Positions 16,350 through 24,462 of a stretch of DNA of 64,000 nucleotides are shown here, piece after piece. Position numbers and translations under genes: made by a program. Each line of letters opens with the position of its first letter. The stretch's first letter is position 1. The stretch comes from Pseudalgibacter alginicilyticus (GTDB lineage: Bacteria > Bacteroidota > Bacteroidia > Flavobacteriales > Flavobacteriaceae), in NCBI RefSeq assembly GCF_001310225.1, contig NZ_CP012898.1:2170001-2234000 (forward strand), read 5' to 3'. The notes under the pieces were generated by a model. It did not search any database and had not been told where the DNA came from. It saw only the letters and a list, made by a program, of their open reading frames with translations.

Positions 16350-17588
16350 ATGAAAAACATCAAAATCATATTATTAATCTCATTAGTTGTAGTTGGTAAC
16401 GGCTTTGCAAATCAAATTGAAATTTGCAAAACGTGCCCTATTTCGACTTTAAAAGAAGGAATTGCACTGGCTAAAGATTTTGATACTATTATGGTTAAAA
16501 AGGGAACTTATAAAGAACATAATATTATAGTTGACAAACCCTTAACCATCATTGGTAAAAATTACCCAATAATTGATGGCGAATTAAAAGGCGAAATAAT
16601 TACTGTTATAGCAGATAATGTTACGGTTGATGGTTTATTCATAATAAATGTAGGCAATAGCTACACTACAGATTATGCGGCCATTCGTGTTAAAAATAGT
16701 AAAAATTTCCTGATTCAAAATTTAGTGTTAGAAAAATTATTTTTTGGCATTTATATCGAAAAATCAAGGAATGGAAAGGTTTTTTATAATAAAATAATTG
16801 GAGAGGCGGTTGAAGAATATAATTCTGGTAATGGCATTCAACTTTGGTACAGTAAAAACGTTCTGATTGAACATAATTTTGTGCAGCATGTTCGTGATGG
16901 TATTTATTTAGAATTCTCTGACGATTGCATCATTAAAAATAATGTAAGCGCATTAAACGTACGATATGGTCTACACTTCATGTTTTCTAACGATGACACC
17001 TACCAAGATAATATTTTTGAAAACAATGGTGCTGGTGTAGCTGTTATGTTTTCAAGACGCATAAAAATGTATAACAACATTTTTAAAGAAAACTGGGGAA
17101 CTGCGTCTTATGGTCTGCTACTCAAAGAAATAAATGATGGAGAAATCAAAGGTAATACCTTTGAAGATAATACCATTGGTATTAACGTTGAAGGTTCTAA
17201 CCGCATTAATTACAAACACAACACATTTAAAAATAATGGTTGGGCCATTAAAGTCCGTGGTGCTTGCTATGCGAATATATTTACAAAAAACAATTTTTTA
17301 TACAATTCCTTTGATATTGCTTATAATAGTAAGGTTAACGATAACAGATTCAACAAAAATTATTGGAGTAATTACACGGGTTATGACCTTGATAAAAATG
17401 ATATAGGAGATACACCTTACAGACCGGTTAAATTATTTTCATACATCGTAAACCGCACACCAGAAACTATTATTTTATTACGAAGCATGTTTATTGATAT
17501 TATTGATTTCTCCGAAAAAGTATCACCCGTATTTACACCAGATGACTTGCTAGACAACAATCCACAAATGAAAGAGCTAACATGGTAA
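16350..17588 (+). CDS. nosD: NosD, periplasmic right-handed beta-helix copper maturation protein
   Basis: The 412-residue protein has a signal peptide ending near residue 21 (VVVGNGFAN). It then shows regular repeats typical of a right-handed parallel beta-helix of the NosD/CASH type, with repeated N-x-I, G-I and D-G-I-Y-L turns (for example GIYIEKSRNGKVFYNKI and GIYLEFSDDCIIKNNV). NosD works with the NosFY ABC transporter and NosL to build the copper sites of NosZ. Its last 7 nt overlap the start of nosF, a sign of translational coupling. Confidence 0.95.
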   Translation: MKNIKIILLISLVVVGNGFANQIEICKTCPISTLKEGIALAKDFDTIMVKKGTYKEHNIIVDKPLTIIGKNYPIIDGELKGEIITVIADNVTVDGLFIINVGNSYTTDYAAIRVKNSKNFLIQNLVLEKLFFGIYIEKSRNGKVFYNKIIGEAVEEYNSGNGIQLWYSKNVLIEHNFVQHVRDGIYLEFSDDCIIKNNVSALNVRYGLHFMFSNDDTYQDNIFENNGAGVAVMFSRRIKMYNNIFKENWGTASYGLLLKEINDGEIKGNTFEDNTIGINVEGSNRINYKHNTFKNNGWAIKVRGACYANIFTKNNFLYNSFDIAYNSKVNDNRFNKNYWSNYTGYDLDKNDIGDTPYRPVKLFSYIVNRTPETIILLRSMFIDIIDFSEKVSPVFTPDDLLDNNPQMKELTW

Positions 17589-18289
17589 CAATAGAAAACT
17601 TACATAAAAAATTTGGAAAAAATCAAGTACTAAGCGGTGTTAATTTAAACATATTTGATGGCGGAATTTTTGCTATACTTGGCCCAAATGGCTCAGGAAA
17701 AACCACACTCATAAAATCTATTTTGGGGATGGTCATACCCAACCAAGGAAAAATAACGGTTTTAGGTCAAAACGTGAAAAACAACTCGGAGTATAGGTGT
17801 CAAATTGACTATTTACCACAAATTGCCAACTTTCCAAATAATTTAAAAGTTATAGAATTAATTAAAATGATTAAGGATTTACGTAAACCTACGAAAGAGG
17901 ACCAACACCTAATTAAACTCTTTAAATTAGAACCATTTTTAAACAAAAAATTGGGCAATCTTTCTGGAGGAACAAAACAAAAAGTAAATCTTGTACTGGC
18001 TTTTATGTTTGATAGTCCTTTGGTTATTTTAGATGAACCTACAACTGGATTAGACCCTGTTGCACTCATAAGCTTAAAAGATTTAATTCAAAAAGAAAAA
18101 AACAAAGGAAAAACCATTCTTATCACATCTCATATCATGAGTTTTGTTGAAGAAATATCAGATGAAATTGTATTTATCTTGGAAGGAAAAATCTACTTTA
18201 AAGGCAGTATTGAAAAATTAAAAACCAAGACCAATCAACATGATTTTGAACATGCAATTGCGTCTATATTAACCGACAATTATGCTTAA
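17582..18289 (+). CDS. nosF: NosF, ABC transporter ATP-binding subunit
   Basis: The 235-residue ATPase shows a Walker A motif GPNGSGKT (residues 34-41), the signature LSGGTKQK, Walker B LVILDEP followed by the D-loop GLDP, and a switch His in ILITSH. It powers NosFY, which supplies a sulphur species or otherwise enables copper-site assembly with NosD in the periplasm. The start overlaps nosD by 7 nt and the end overlaps nosY by 8 nt. Confidence 0.95.
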   Translation: MVTIENLHKKFGKNQVLSGVNLNIFDGGIFAILGPNGSGKTTLIKSILGMVIPNQGKITVLGQNVKNNSEYRCQIDYLPQIANFPNNLKVIELIKMIKDLRKPTKEDQHLIKLFKLEPFLNKKLGNLSGGTKQKVNLVLAFMFDSPLVILDEPTTGLDPVALISLKDLIQKEKNKGKTILITSHIMSFVEEISDEIVFILEGKIYFKGSIEKLKTKTNQHDFEHAIASILTDNYA

Positions 18290-19064
18290 AATTTTAAAAT
18301 ATAGTTTTTATGATTTAATGCGCAGTCGCTGGAGTTACGTGTATTTTGCTTTTTATTTATTGTTAGGTATTGTGTTGCTATTTCTAAACAATGATTTATC
18401 AAAGGCAGTCATCACATTAATGAACATTATTATTGTTTTAGTACCATTAATTGGAACCCTATTTGGCGTTATGTACTATTATAATTCGCAAGAATTTACA
18501 GAATTACTCTTAGCACAACCCATAAAACGATCCTCCATATTTTTAGGCCAATATTTAGGAGTTGCTTTGTCATTATCCTTGAGTTTAATTCTTGGTTTAG
18601 GTATGCCATTTGTATTTTATGGTCTATTTGAAAGTAGTGCCATTTGGGATTTTTCATTGTTATTAATAACAGGAACATTTTTAACCCTAATATTTACTGC
18701 TTTAGCTTTTAATATTGCTCTGTCTAACGAGAATAAAATTAAAGGGTTTGGATACGCCATATTACTTTGGCTATTCCTTGCTGTTATTTATGACGGTTTA
18801 TTTTTAATGACATTAATTTTGTTTGAAGATTATCCATTGGATAAAGTATCATTAATTGGTACCATGTTAAATCCAATAGATTTATCAAGAACCTTAATAT
18901 TACTAAAATTAGATATCTCGGCATTATTAGGCTATACAGGTGCTGTTTTTAAACAATTTTTTGGCACCAAATTTGGCTTTAGTATTTCTTTAGTAATGCT
19001 TACTATATGGGTCATGCTACCTCTATTACGAATTATTTTTAAATCTAAAAGAAAAGATTTTTAA
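18282..19064 (+). CDS. nosY: NosY, ABC-2 type permease
   Basis: The 260-residue protein has about six transmembrane helices. The start MLKILKYSFYDLMRSRW is the usual cytoplasmic coupling segment before helix 1, and RSSIFLGQYLGVALSLSLSL begins a central helix. It is the membrane partner of NosF. It is the last intact gene of the nos operon; a degraded TonB-receptor fragment lies directly downstream. Confidence 0.93.
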   Translation: MLKILKYSFYDLMRSRWSYVYFAFYLLLGIVLLFLNNDLSKAVITLMNIIIVLVPLIGTLFGVMYYYNSQEFTELLLAQPIKRSSIFLGQYLGVALSLSLSLILGLGMPFVFYGLFESSAIWDFSLLLITGTFLTLIFTALAFNIALSNENKIKGFGYAILLWLFLAVIYDGLFLMTLILFEDYPLDKVSLIGTMLNPIDLSRTLILLKLDISALLGYTGAVFKQFFGTKFGFSISLVMLTIWVMLPLLRIIFKSKRKDF

Positions 19065-19169
19065 ATCATAGCAATAATTTTTAGTTGTAAAAACAACAAA
19101 CTCAAACTTAAATTACAACTATTCCTCTTGAAGGTTTAACTTTAAACAACAACAAAAAATGAACAATCA

Positions 19170-19485
19170 ATGAAGAAACTCATATTGGCATGTATCGTAT
19201 TGGTTCTATTTTAAAAAATAATACATCCTTAGAAGGCAAAGTTTTAGGTAAAGCGCTTTCAGAAAAAACCAATTATAGTGGTTCATATGATGAAATAGAA
19301 ACAGCGTCTTATACTATTTTAAACATTAATTTTGGTATTATTTTTTATAATAAACATGGGGAAACTATATTAAAACTTGTCATTGAAAATATTATGAATG
19401 CTCATTATTCCACCTATGCAAACTGGAGCAATTTACCTACAAAGGGCGTAATTTTTATGTGAATGCATCTTTTGTAATCAATTAA
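19170..19485 (+). pseudogene. Remnant of a TonB-dependent receptor (possible nosA/OprC-type) behind nosY
   Basis: ATG at 19170 begins a signal-peptide-like stub MKKLILACIVLVLF that stops at 19214. From about 19190, in another frame, the DNA encodes 85-90 residues resembling the last strands of a TonB receptor, including ENIMNAHYSTYANWSNLPTKG. At about 19440 the frame shifts again: KGRNFYVNASFVIN then a stop at 19483-19485 is the expected barrel end. The gene has therefore lost most of its length and carries at least one frameshift. TonB copper receptors (NosA/OprC) accompany nos genes in other bacteria, so this may be a decayed nosA. TonB-receptor identity is fairly secure; the NosA assignment is inference. 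Confidence 0.72.
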
Positions 19486-19510
19486 AAAACACCAGATACC
19501 TGAAAGGAAT

Positions 19511-19861
19511 TTAAGAATATTTATTCTTAAACCACACCTTTTGCCATTCGCGCTTTAAAATTAAAAACGAAACGTCTTCAGATAGTTTTAAAATATCGTT
19601 TCCGTGCAATTCTTTGACTTGTACTTCTGAAACGTCAATAATATAAAGTAAGTTTAAATATTCAGTAAATTTTTCTTGAATGAGTTTATAAACCGTTTCA
19701 TGAAGAATGAGTTTTAAACTTGAAGGTAAAATTTCTTCATGAAAATCTAAATCTACATTTGCCAAAAGAAAATCTTTATTAAGCTGGAGAATTAATTTTT
19801 TGTATAAGTCTAATTTATAGGCCTCTTCAATTAAAGCATCAAAATTCACAGGTAATTTCAT
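19511..19861 (-). CDS. Conserved-looking hypothetical protein downstream of polyprenyl synthase
   Basis: The product is 116 residues, rich in Leu, Glu and Lys, predicted mostly helical, with no signal peptide or transmembrane helix (MKLPVNFDALIEEAYKLDLY...). It lies 39 nt downstream of the polyprenyl synthase on the same strand, so the two are probably co-transcribed from the promoter at 20880. I do not recognise the family. A small cytoplasmic protein is all that can be said. Confidence 0.7.
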   Translation of the reverse strand: MKLPVNFDALIEEAYKLDLYKKLILQLNKDFLLANVDLDFHEEILPSSLKLILHETVYKLIQEKFTEYLNLLYIIDVSEVQVKELHGNDILKLSEDVSFLILKREWQKVWFKNKYS

Positions 19862-19900
19862 AAAAAGATTTCCGTTTTTCGTGGAAATAAAAATTAATTA

Positions 19901-20875
19901 TTAAACGTCTCTATTCATTAATTGATTGCCAAATGTTTTTAAAAGCTGTTTCTTTTCTTCTGAAATATTTAATGACTCCAAAACAGAAAAAGCTTTTTTG
20001 GTATAATTTTCAATTTCATTTTTAGTAGCTTCCAAAGCTCCCGATGTTTCAAAAATCTGCTTTACCTGATTAACTTTAGCTTCGTTATCATACGATTCAC
20101 TTGTGTACAAATCATAAAGCTGAAGCTGATCTGCTTCAACAGAAAACTCCATAGCTTTGATGTACAAATAGGTTTTTTTATTTTCAATAATATCACCACC
20201 CACTTGTTTTCCGAAAGTTTCAGGATTGCCAAAAGCATCTAAATAATCATCCTGCAATTGAAAAGCTATCCCTAAATTTTTACCAAATTCGTAAATATTT
20301 TTTTGATCACTCTCTGTAGCTTTAGCAACAATAGCCCCCATTTGCATAGCAGCTCCCACTAACACAGCCGTTTTATACTCAATCATTTTTAAGTATTCTG
20401 CAATTGTCACCTTGTTTCTAATTTCAAAATCTACATCATACTGTTGACCCTCACAAACTTCCAAGGCTGTTTTACTAAATAGTTTTGCTAATGATTGAAA
20501 AACATCCGATTCATAATTTTCAAACAACTGATATGCCATAATTAACATAGCATCTCCTGAAAGTATCCCGGTATTTACATCCCACTTTTCATGTACCGTT
20601 TCTTTTCCACGACGCAATGGTGCGTCATCCATGATATCATCATGAACTAATGAAAAGTTATGAAACACTTCAACACTTAAAGCGGTATTCAACGCTTTTT
20701 TATAATCACATCCAAAAATATCGGCTGTCATTAAAGTTAAAACTGGACGTAACCGCTTACCTCCCAAATTTAAAATATAAACAATTGGCTTGTAAAGGTT
20801 TTTCGGCTCCTTAACTGTTGCGTATTTTTCTAAATAATCAACAAATTCTTTTTGATATTTTTCTATAGAAAGCAT
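19901..20875 (-). CDS. Polyprenyl (farnesyl/geranylgeranyl/octaprenyl) diphosphate synthase
   Basis: The 324-residue trans-prenyltransferase condenses isopentenyl diphosphate with allylic diphosphates in isoprenoid synthesis. Family motifs are clear: GGKRLRP near residue 53, the first aspartate-rich motif LVHDDIMDDAPLRRG, and the second LQDDYLDAFG. Small residues before the first motif do not let me fix the product chain length. The ATG lies only 4 nt after a TATTTTTG -7 box, so the mRNA is probably leaderless. It is divergent from the TetR-led efflux operon. Confidence 0.93.
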   Translation of the reverse strand: MLSIEKYQKEFVDYLEKYATVKEPKNLYKPIVYILNLGGKRLRPVLTLMTADIFGCDYKKALNTALSVEVFHNFSLVHDDIMDDAPLRRGKETVHEKWDVNTGILSGDAMLIMAYQLFENYESDVFQSLAKLFSKTALEVCEGQQYDVDFEIRNKVTIAEYLKMIEYKTAVLVGAAMQMGAIVAKATESDQKNIYEFGKNLGIAFQLQDDYLDAFGNPETFGKQVGGDIIENKKTYLYIKAMEFSVEADQLQLYDLYTSESYDNEAKVNQVKQIFETSGALEATKNEIENYTKKAFSVLESLNISEEKKQLLKTFGNQLMNRDV

Positions 20876-20879
20876 GTAA

Positions 20880-20887
20880 CAAAAATA
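20880..20887 (-). promoter_or_regulatory. Promoter -7 element of the polyprenyl synthase, 4 nt from its ATG
   Basis: The minus strand reads TATTTTTG, then TTAC, then the ATG. It is an exact TAnnTTTG match, and its closeness to the start codon predicts a leaderless transcript. Confidence 0.62.
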
Positions 20888-20947
20888 AATTAATTAGACA
20901 TACTAAAAAGTGCAATCGTAAATTATATATTAAAAAATCGTAAACTT

Positions 20948-20977
20948 TGGAAACTTTTTTTGTTTTTAAAGTTTCCA
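20948..20977. promoter_or_regulatory. Inverted repeat overlapping the tetR promoter (probable operator)
   Basis: TGGAAACTTT (20948-20957) and AAAGTTTCCA (20968-20977) form perfect 10-bp arms around a 10-bp spacer. The spacer holds the -33 TTTG, and the right arm ends 4 bp before the -7 box. This is the typical placement of a TetR-family autoregulatory operator. Confidence 0.72.
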
Positions 20978-20989
20978 TGAGTATATTTG
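20959..20989 (+). promoter_or_regulatory. Consensus promoter of the tetR-efflux operon
   Basis: TTTG at 20959-20962 and TATATTTG at 20982-20989 are separated by 19 bp, an exact fit to the Bacteroidota -33/-7 consensus. The ATG is 9 nt after the -7 box. Confidence 0.82.
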
Positions 20990-20998
20990 CACGCAATT

Positions 20999-21604
20999 AT
21001 GAGAGACAAAATATTAACAGGAGCAACAGATTTATTTTTAAACTACGGGTTTAAAAGTGTTACTATGGATGATATTGCCAATGCATTAGGGGTTTCAAAA
21101 AAAACAATTTATCAGCATTTTGATAATAAAACCAAATTAGTAGAAGCTGCTACCTCACACGTCTTTCAATCTATTTCTGAAGGAATTGAAGAAATCATTG
21201 ACTCAAATAAAAACCCTATTGAGGAAATTTATAGCATCAAACAATTTGTAACAGAATATCTTAAAAACGAAAAATCATCACCACAATATCAACTACAAAA
21301 ATATTATCCAAAAATATTTAAAAATCTTAAAAACAGTCAATTTTGCATCATGCAGAATTGCGTAACAGATAATTTAAACAAAGGGGTTCAAAATGGGTTA
21401 TATAGAGATACCATCCATGTTGATTTTATTTCAAGAATTTACTTCAATACATTGTTGATTATAAAAGACAAAGATTTGTTCCCCGAGAATAAATTTTCAA
21501 TACAGATGTTAATGAGTAATTTTATTGAGTATCATTTACGTGGTATTTGCACACCAAAAGGTTTAGAAATTCTAAACAAGTATATAAATTCTAATCAAGT
21601 ATAA
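20999..21604 (+). CDS. TetR/AcrR-family repressor of the RND efflux operon
   Basis: The product has 201 residues from ATG 20999; a TTG at 20987 lies inside the -7 promoter box and is not the start. The N-terminal helix-turn-helix is clear (GFKSVTMDDIANALGVSKKTIYQHFDNKTKLVEA), and the helical C-terminus should bind ligand. It is followed after 4 nt by a TolC-type gene, then the adaptor and RND pump, so it most likely represses this operon until an inducer binds. The 10-bp-armed dyad across its promoter fits autoregulation. Confidence 0.92.
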   Translation: MRDKILTGATDLFLNYGFKSVTMDDIANALGVSKKTIYQHFDNKTKLVEAATSHVFQSISEGIEEIIDSNKNPIEEIYSIKQFVTEYLKNEKSSPQYQLQKYYPKIFKNLKNSQFCIMQNCVTDNLNKGVQNGLYRDTIHVDFISRIYFNTLLIIKDKDLFPENKFSIQMLMSNFIEYHLRGICTPKGLEILNKYINSNQV

Positions 21605-21608
21605 AAAA

Positions 21609-22952
21609 ATGAAAAGCAAACTAATAATACTCTTTAGTTTATTATTTTCCATTGGAATATTTTCTCAAGAAATACCAAAAAAAATATCATTACAAGAAGC
21701 TATCAATTATGCTTTAGAACATAACAGAACTGCTAAAAATGCTTTTCGTGATATAGAAGCAGCGAAAAAACAAAAATGGGAAACTACAGCAACGGGATTA
21801 CCACAAATAAGCGCTGCGGTTGACTATCAAAACTTTCTAAAACAACAAATATCTTTAATTCCTGCAGAAGCTTTTGGAGGTACTCCTGGTGAGTTTGAAG
21901 AATTAGTATTTGGAACTAAGCAAAACATGACTGCTACAGCTACTTTAACGCAAAAAATATTTGACGGCTCGTATATAGTTGGACTACAATCTGCCAAAGT
22001 ATTTTTAGAAATATCAAAAAATGCTAAAGAAAAAACAGATTTAGAAATAAGAAAATCTGTAATTGAAGCCTATGGAAATGTGCTTCTTGCTGAAGAAAGC
22101 TTAAAAATATTAGAACGCAACCTGAGTGTGTTAAAAAAGAATCTGAATGAAACCACTAAAATATATGAAAATGGTTTAGGTGATGAAGAAAGTGTAGAGC
22201 AATTGCAAATTACTCTATCAGGGGTAGAAAGTAATTTTAACAAAACAACCCGTTTAAAAACATTAGCATATCAAATGTTAAACATTACCTTAGGAATAGA
22301 CATAAATTCCGAAATAGCACTAAGTGATAATTTAGAAAGTTTAACATCACAAAACATAGATTTAAAACTATTAGAAAGTGATGTAACTATTGAGAACAAT
22401 ATCGATTTAAAAATTGCAGAAAATAACAAAACTTCAAAAGAACTCCTTTTAAAACTTGAAAAAAGTAAAGGACTTCCATCTTTAAATGCATTTTTAAATG
22501 GAGGATATTCTGCCTATTCAGATACTTTTAGTTTTACAGACAACGACCAAAAATGGTTTGGATCATCTTTATTTGGCCTTAGCCTAAACATACCTATATT
22601 TAGTTCGTTAGGAAGAAGTGCTGCTACACAAAGGGCTGCAATTAATTTAGAAAAATCTGAAGACGATTTAACTGAAACCGAGCAACGCTTAAAGCTCCAA
22701 TTAGAATCAGCAAAAAGCGATTATCAATTTGCTATAGAAGAATACACCAATAAAAAAGAAAACTTAAATCTTGCTGAACGTATTGAGAAAAAAAATCAAA
22801 CCAAATTTTACGAAGGTATAGCGTCTAGCTTTGAATTAAGACAAGCACAAATTCAATTATATACTGCACAGCAAGAATTTTTACAAACCATGCTAAATGT
22901 TATAAACAACAAAGCAATGTTGGAAACAATTTCAAACACTATTAACAATTAA
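21609..22952 (+). CDS. TolC-family outer-membrane efflux channel
   Basis: The 447-residue protein has a signal peptide ending near residue 20 (SIGIFSQE). Two halves are rich in long amphipathic helices (AINYALEHNRTAKNAFRDIEAAKKQ near the start, then DDLTETEQRLKLQLESAKSDYQFAIEEY), the duplicated TolC/OEP fold. It forms the outer-membrane exit duct for the RND pump encoded downstream. It starts 4 nt after tetR and is followed by the adaptor after 18 nt. Confidence 0.93.
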   Translation: MKSKLIILFSLLFSIGIFSQEIPKKISLQEAINYALEHNRTAKNAFRDIEAAKKQKWETTATGLPQISAAVDYQNFLKQQISLIPAEAFGGTPGEFEELVFGTKQNMTATATLTQKIFDGSYIVGLQSAKVFLEISKNAKEKTDLEIRKSVIEAYGNVLLAEESLKILERNLSVLKKNLNETTKIYENGLGDEESVEQLQITLSGVESNFNKTTRLKTLAYQMLNITLGIDINSEIALSDNLESLTSQNIDLKLLESDVTIENNIDLKIAENNKTSKELLLKLEKSKGLPSLNAFLNGGYSAYSDTFSFTDNDQKWFGSSLFGLSLNIPIFSSLGRSAATQRAAINLEKSEDDLTETEQRLKLQLESAKSDYQFAIEEYTNKKENLNLAERIEKKNQTKFYEGIASSFELRQAQIQLYTAQQEFLQTMLNVINNKAMLETISNTINN

Positions 22953-22970
22953 AATATCAATCGGGAAAGG

Positions 22971-24140
22971 ATGAAAAACATATATTTATTAGTATTCGTA
23001 TCACTTATATTAACGTCTTGTGGCAATGAAAACAAAAAATCGGTTGAAGATATTTTAGCTACAAATAATTTAGAACAAATAAGGGAGAGAAAATCTTCTT
23101 TAGATGCACAACAACAAGAAATCTCAGTTCAGTTAAAACAGCTCGAAGCAAAAATTAAAGAATTAGACCCTCAAGAAAAAATTCCTTTAATAACAACATT
23201 TACAGCTAAAGAAGATGTTTTCATACATTATCTTGAACTCCAAGGAAGCGTAGACACAAAACAAAACTTAGTTATATACCCAGAATATTCAGGAATATTA
23301 ACACATGTATATGTAAAAGAAGGACAAAAAGTTAGCAAAGGGCAAACACTTGCTAAAATTGATGATGGCGGCTTAAGCCAACAAGTAGCACAAATGCAAA
23401 TTCAAGCCGATTTAGCAAAAACTACTTTTGAACGTCAAGAGCGTCTTTGGAACCAAAAAATAGGAAGTGAAATTCAATTTTTACAAGCAAAATCTGCTTA
23501 CGAAGCACAATTAGAATCCATAAAACAATTAAAACAACAAGTAGGTAAAACCATTGTTACAGCCCCCTTCTCTGGAACTATTGATGACGTTATTACCGAC
23601 CAAGGAAGTGTTGTGGCTCCTGGACAATCTGCCTTATTTAGAATTGTAAACCTAAACAATATGTACATTGAAACAGATGTGCCTGAACGTTACATATCTG
23701 ATATAACTCTAGGGAAAGATGTGCTAATAGATTTCCCAATTCTTGGCACTACAATGAATGCAAAAATTCGTCAAGCAGGAAATTTTATCAACCCAGCCAA
23801 CAGAACTTTTAAAGTAGAGGTTGCTGTACCAAATAAAAATAACATCATCAAACCTAATCTAACGGCAAAACTTAAAATAAATGATTATACAAGCAACAAC
23901 GCTATTTTAATTCCACAAAGTATCATTTCAGAAAATGCTGAAGGTCAACAATACGTTTATACTATAACCAATAAAAATAATAATGTTGCAAAAGCTAAAC
24001 GCGTCATTATAGAAACTGGAAAAACACAAGGCGATTTTATAGAAGTACTATCGGGTTTAGAAAACGGTGAGGAAATAATTGATGAAGGTGCAAGAAGCGT
24101 TAAGGATGGGCAAGAAGTAAAAATTCTTATTAGCCAATAG
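22971..24140 (+). CDS. RND efflux periplasmic adaptor lipoprotein (membrane fusion protein)
   Basis: The 389-residue protein has a lipoprotein signal (SLILTSC, Cys near residue 17). A helical hairpin segment with many Gln/Glu is followed by a biotinyl-lipoyl-like domain (GILTHVYVKEGQKVSKGQTLAKID), a second hairpin half, then TIVTAPFSGTIDDVITDQGSVVAPGQ and a beta-barrel domain. It links the inner-membrane pump to the TolC channel. A disrupted four-helix-bundle gene lies between it and the pump gene. Confidence 0.93.
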   Translation: MKNIYLLVFVSLILTSCGNENKKSVEDILATNNLEQIRERKSSLDAQQQEISVQLKQLEAKIKELDPQEKIPLITTFTAKEDVFIHYLELQGSVDTKQNLVIYPEYSGILTHVYVKEGQKVSKGQTLAKIDDGGLSQQVAQMQIQADLAKTTFERQERLWNQKIGSEIQFLQAKSAYEAQLESIKQLKQQVGKTIVTAPFSGTIDDVITDQGSVVAPGQSALFRIVNLNNMYIETDVPERYISDITLGKDVLIDFPILGTTMNAKIRQAGNFINPANRTFKVEVAVPNKNNIIKPNLTAKLKINDYTSNNAILIPQSIISENAEGQQYVYTITNKNNNVAKAKRVIIETGKTQGDFIEVLSGLENGEEIIDEGARSVKDGQEVKILISQ

Positions 24141-24179
24141 CTTGTAGATGTAAGTCTTTAAAAAGTAACACTGAAAATT

Positions 24180-24462
24180 ATGAAAGAAATTAAATACAGC
24201 TTCGAATATTTTAAAGTCTATCAAAAAACTTTAGGTTTTATTGACAATACTTGTAAGCCAACACTTAATTTACCAAACAGTGAAGATTACCATTTAAGTT
24301 CTCCGTTTAGAAGAACTTCTATTTCAATTGCATTAAATATTCCCGAAGGCTCAGGGAAATATCAATGCGCAGTTTAACAAATTTTTGAGTATCTCAAATG
24401 ATACTATAGAAGAATACGTTGTGTGTTCAACAATTGCTAAAAAATTAAAAACTAATGACTGA
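24180..24462 (+). pseudogene. Frameshifted four-helix-bundle (23S rRNA intervening-sequence type) gene
   Basis: The first 65 codons read MKEIKYSFEYFKVYQKTLGF... and SPFRRTSISIALNIPEGSGK, the conserved N-terminal half of the S23/four-helix-bundle family. That frame stops at 24375-24377. From about 24370 another frame gives QFNKFLSISNDTIEEYVVCSTIAKKL and stops at 24460-24462, matching the family's C-terminal helices. The gene therefore carries a frameshift and seems to lack part of the middle. Its remnant end overlaps the pump start by 8 nt. Such genes occur scattered among unrelated operons; this copy is inserted between the efflux adaptor and the RND gene. Confidence 0.72.
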
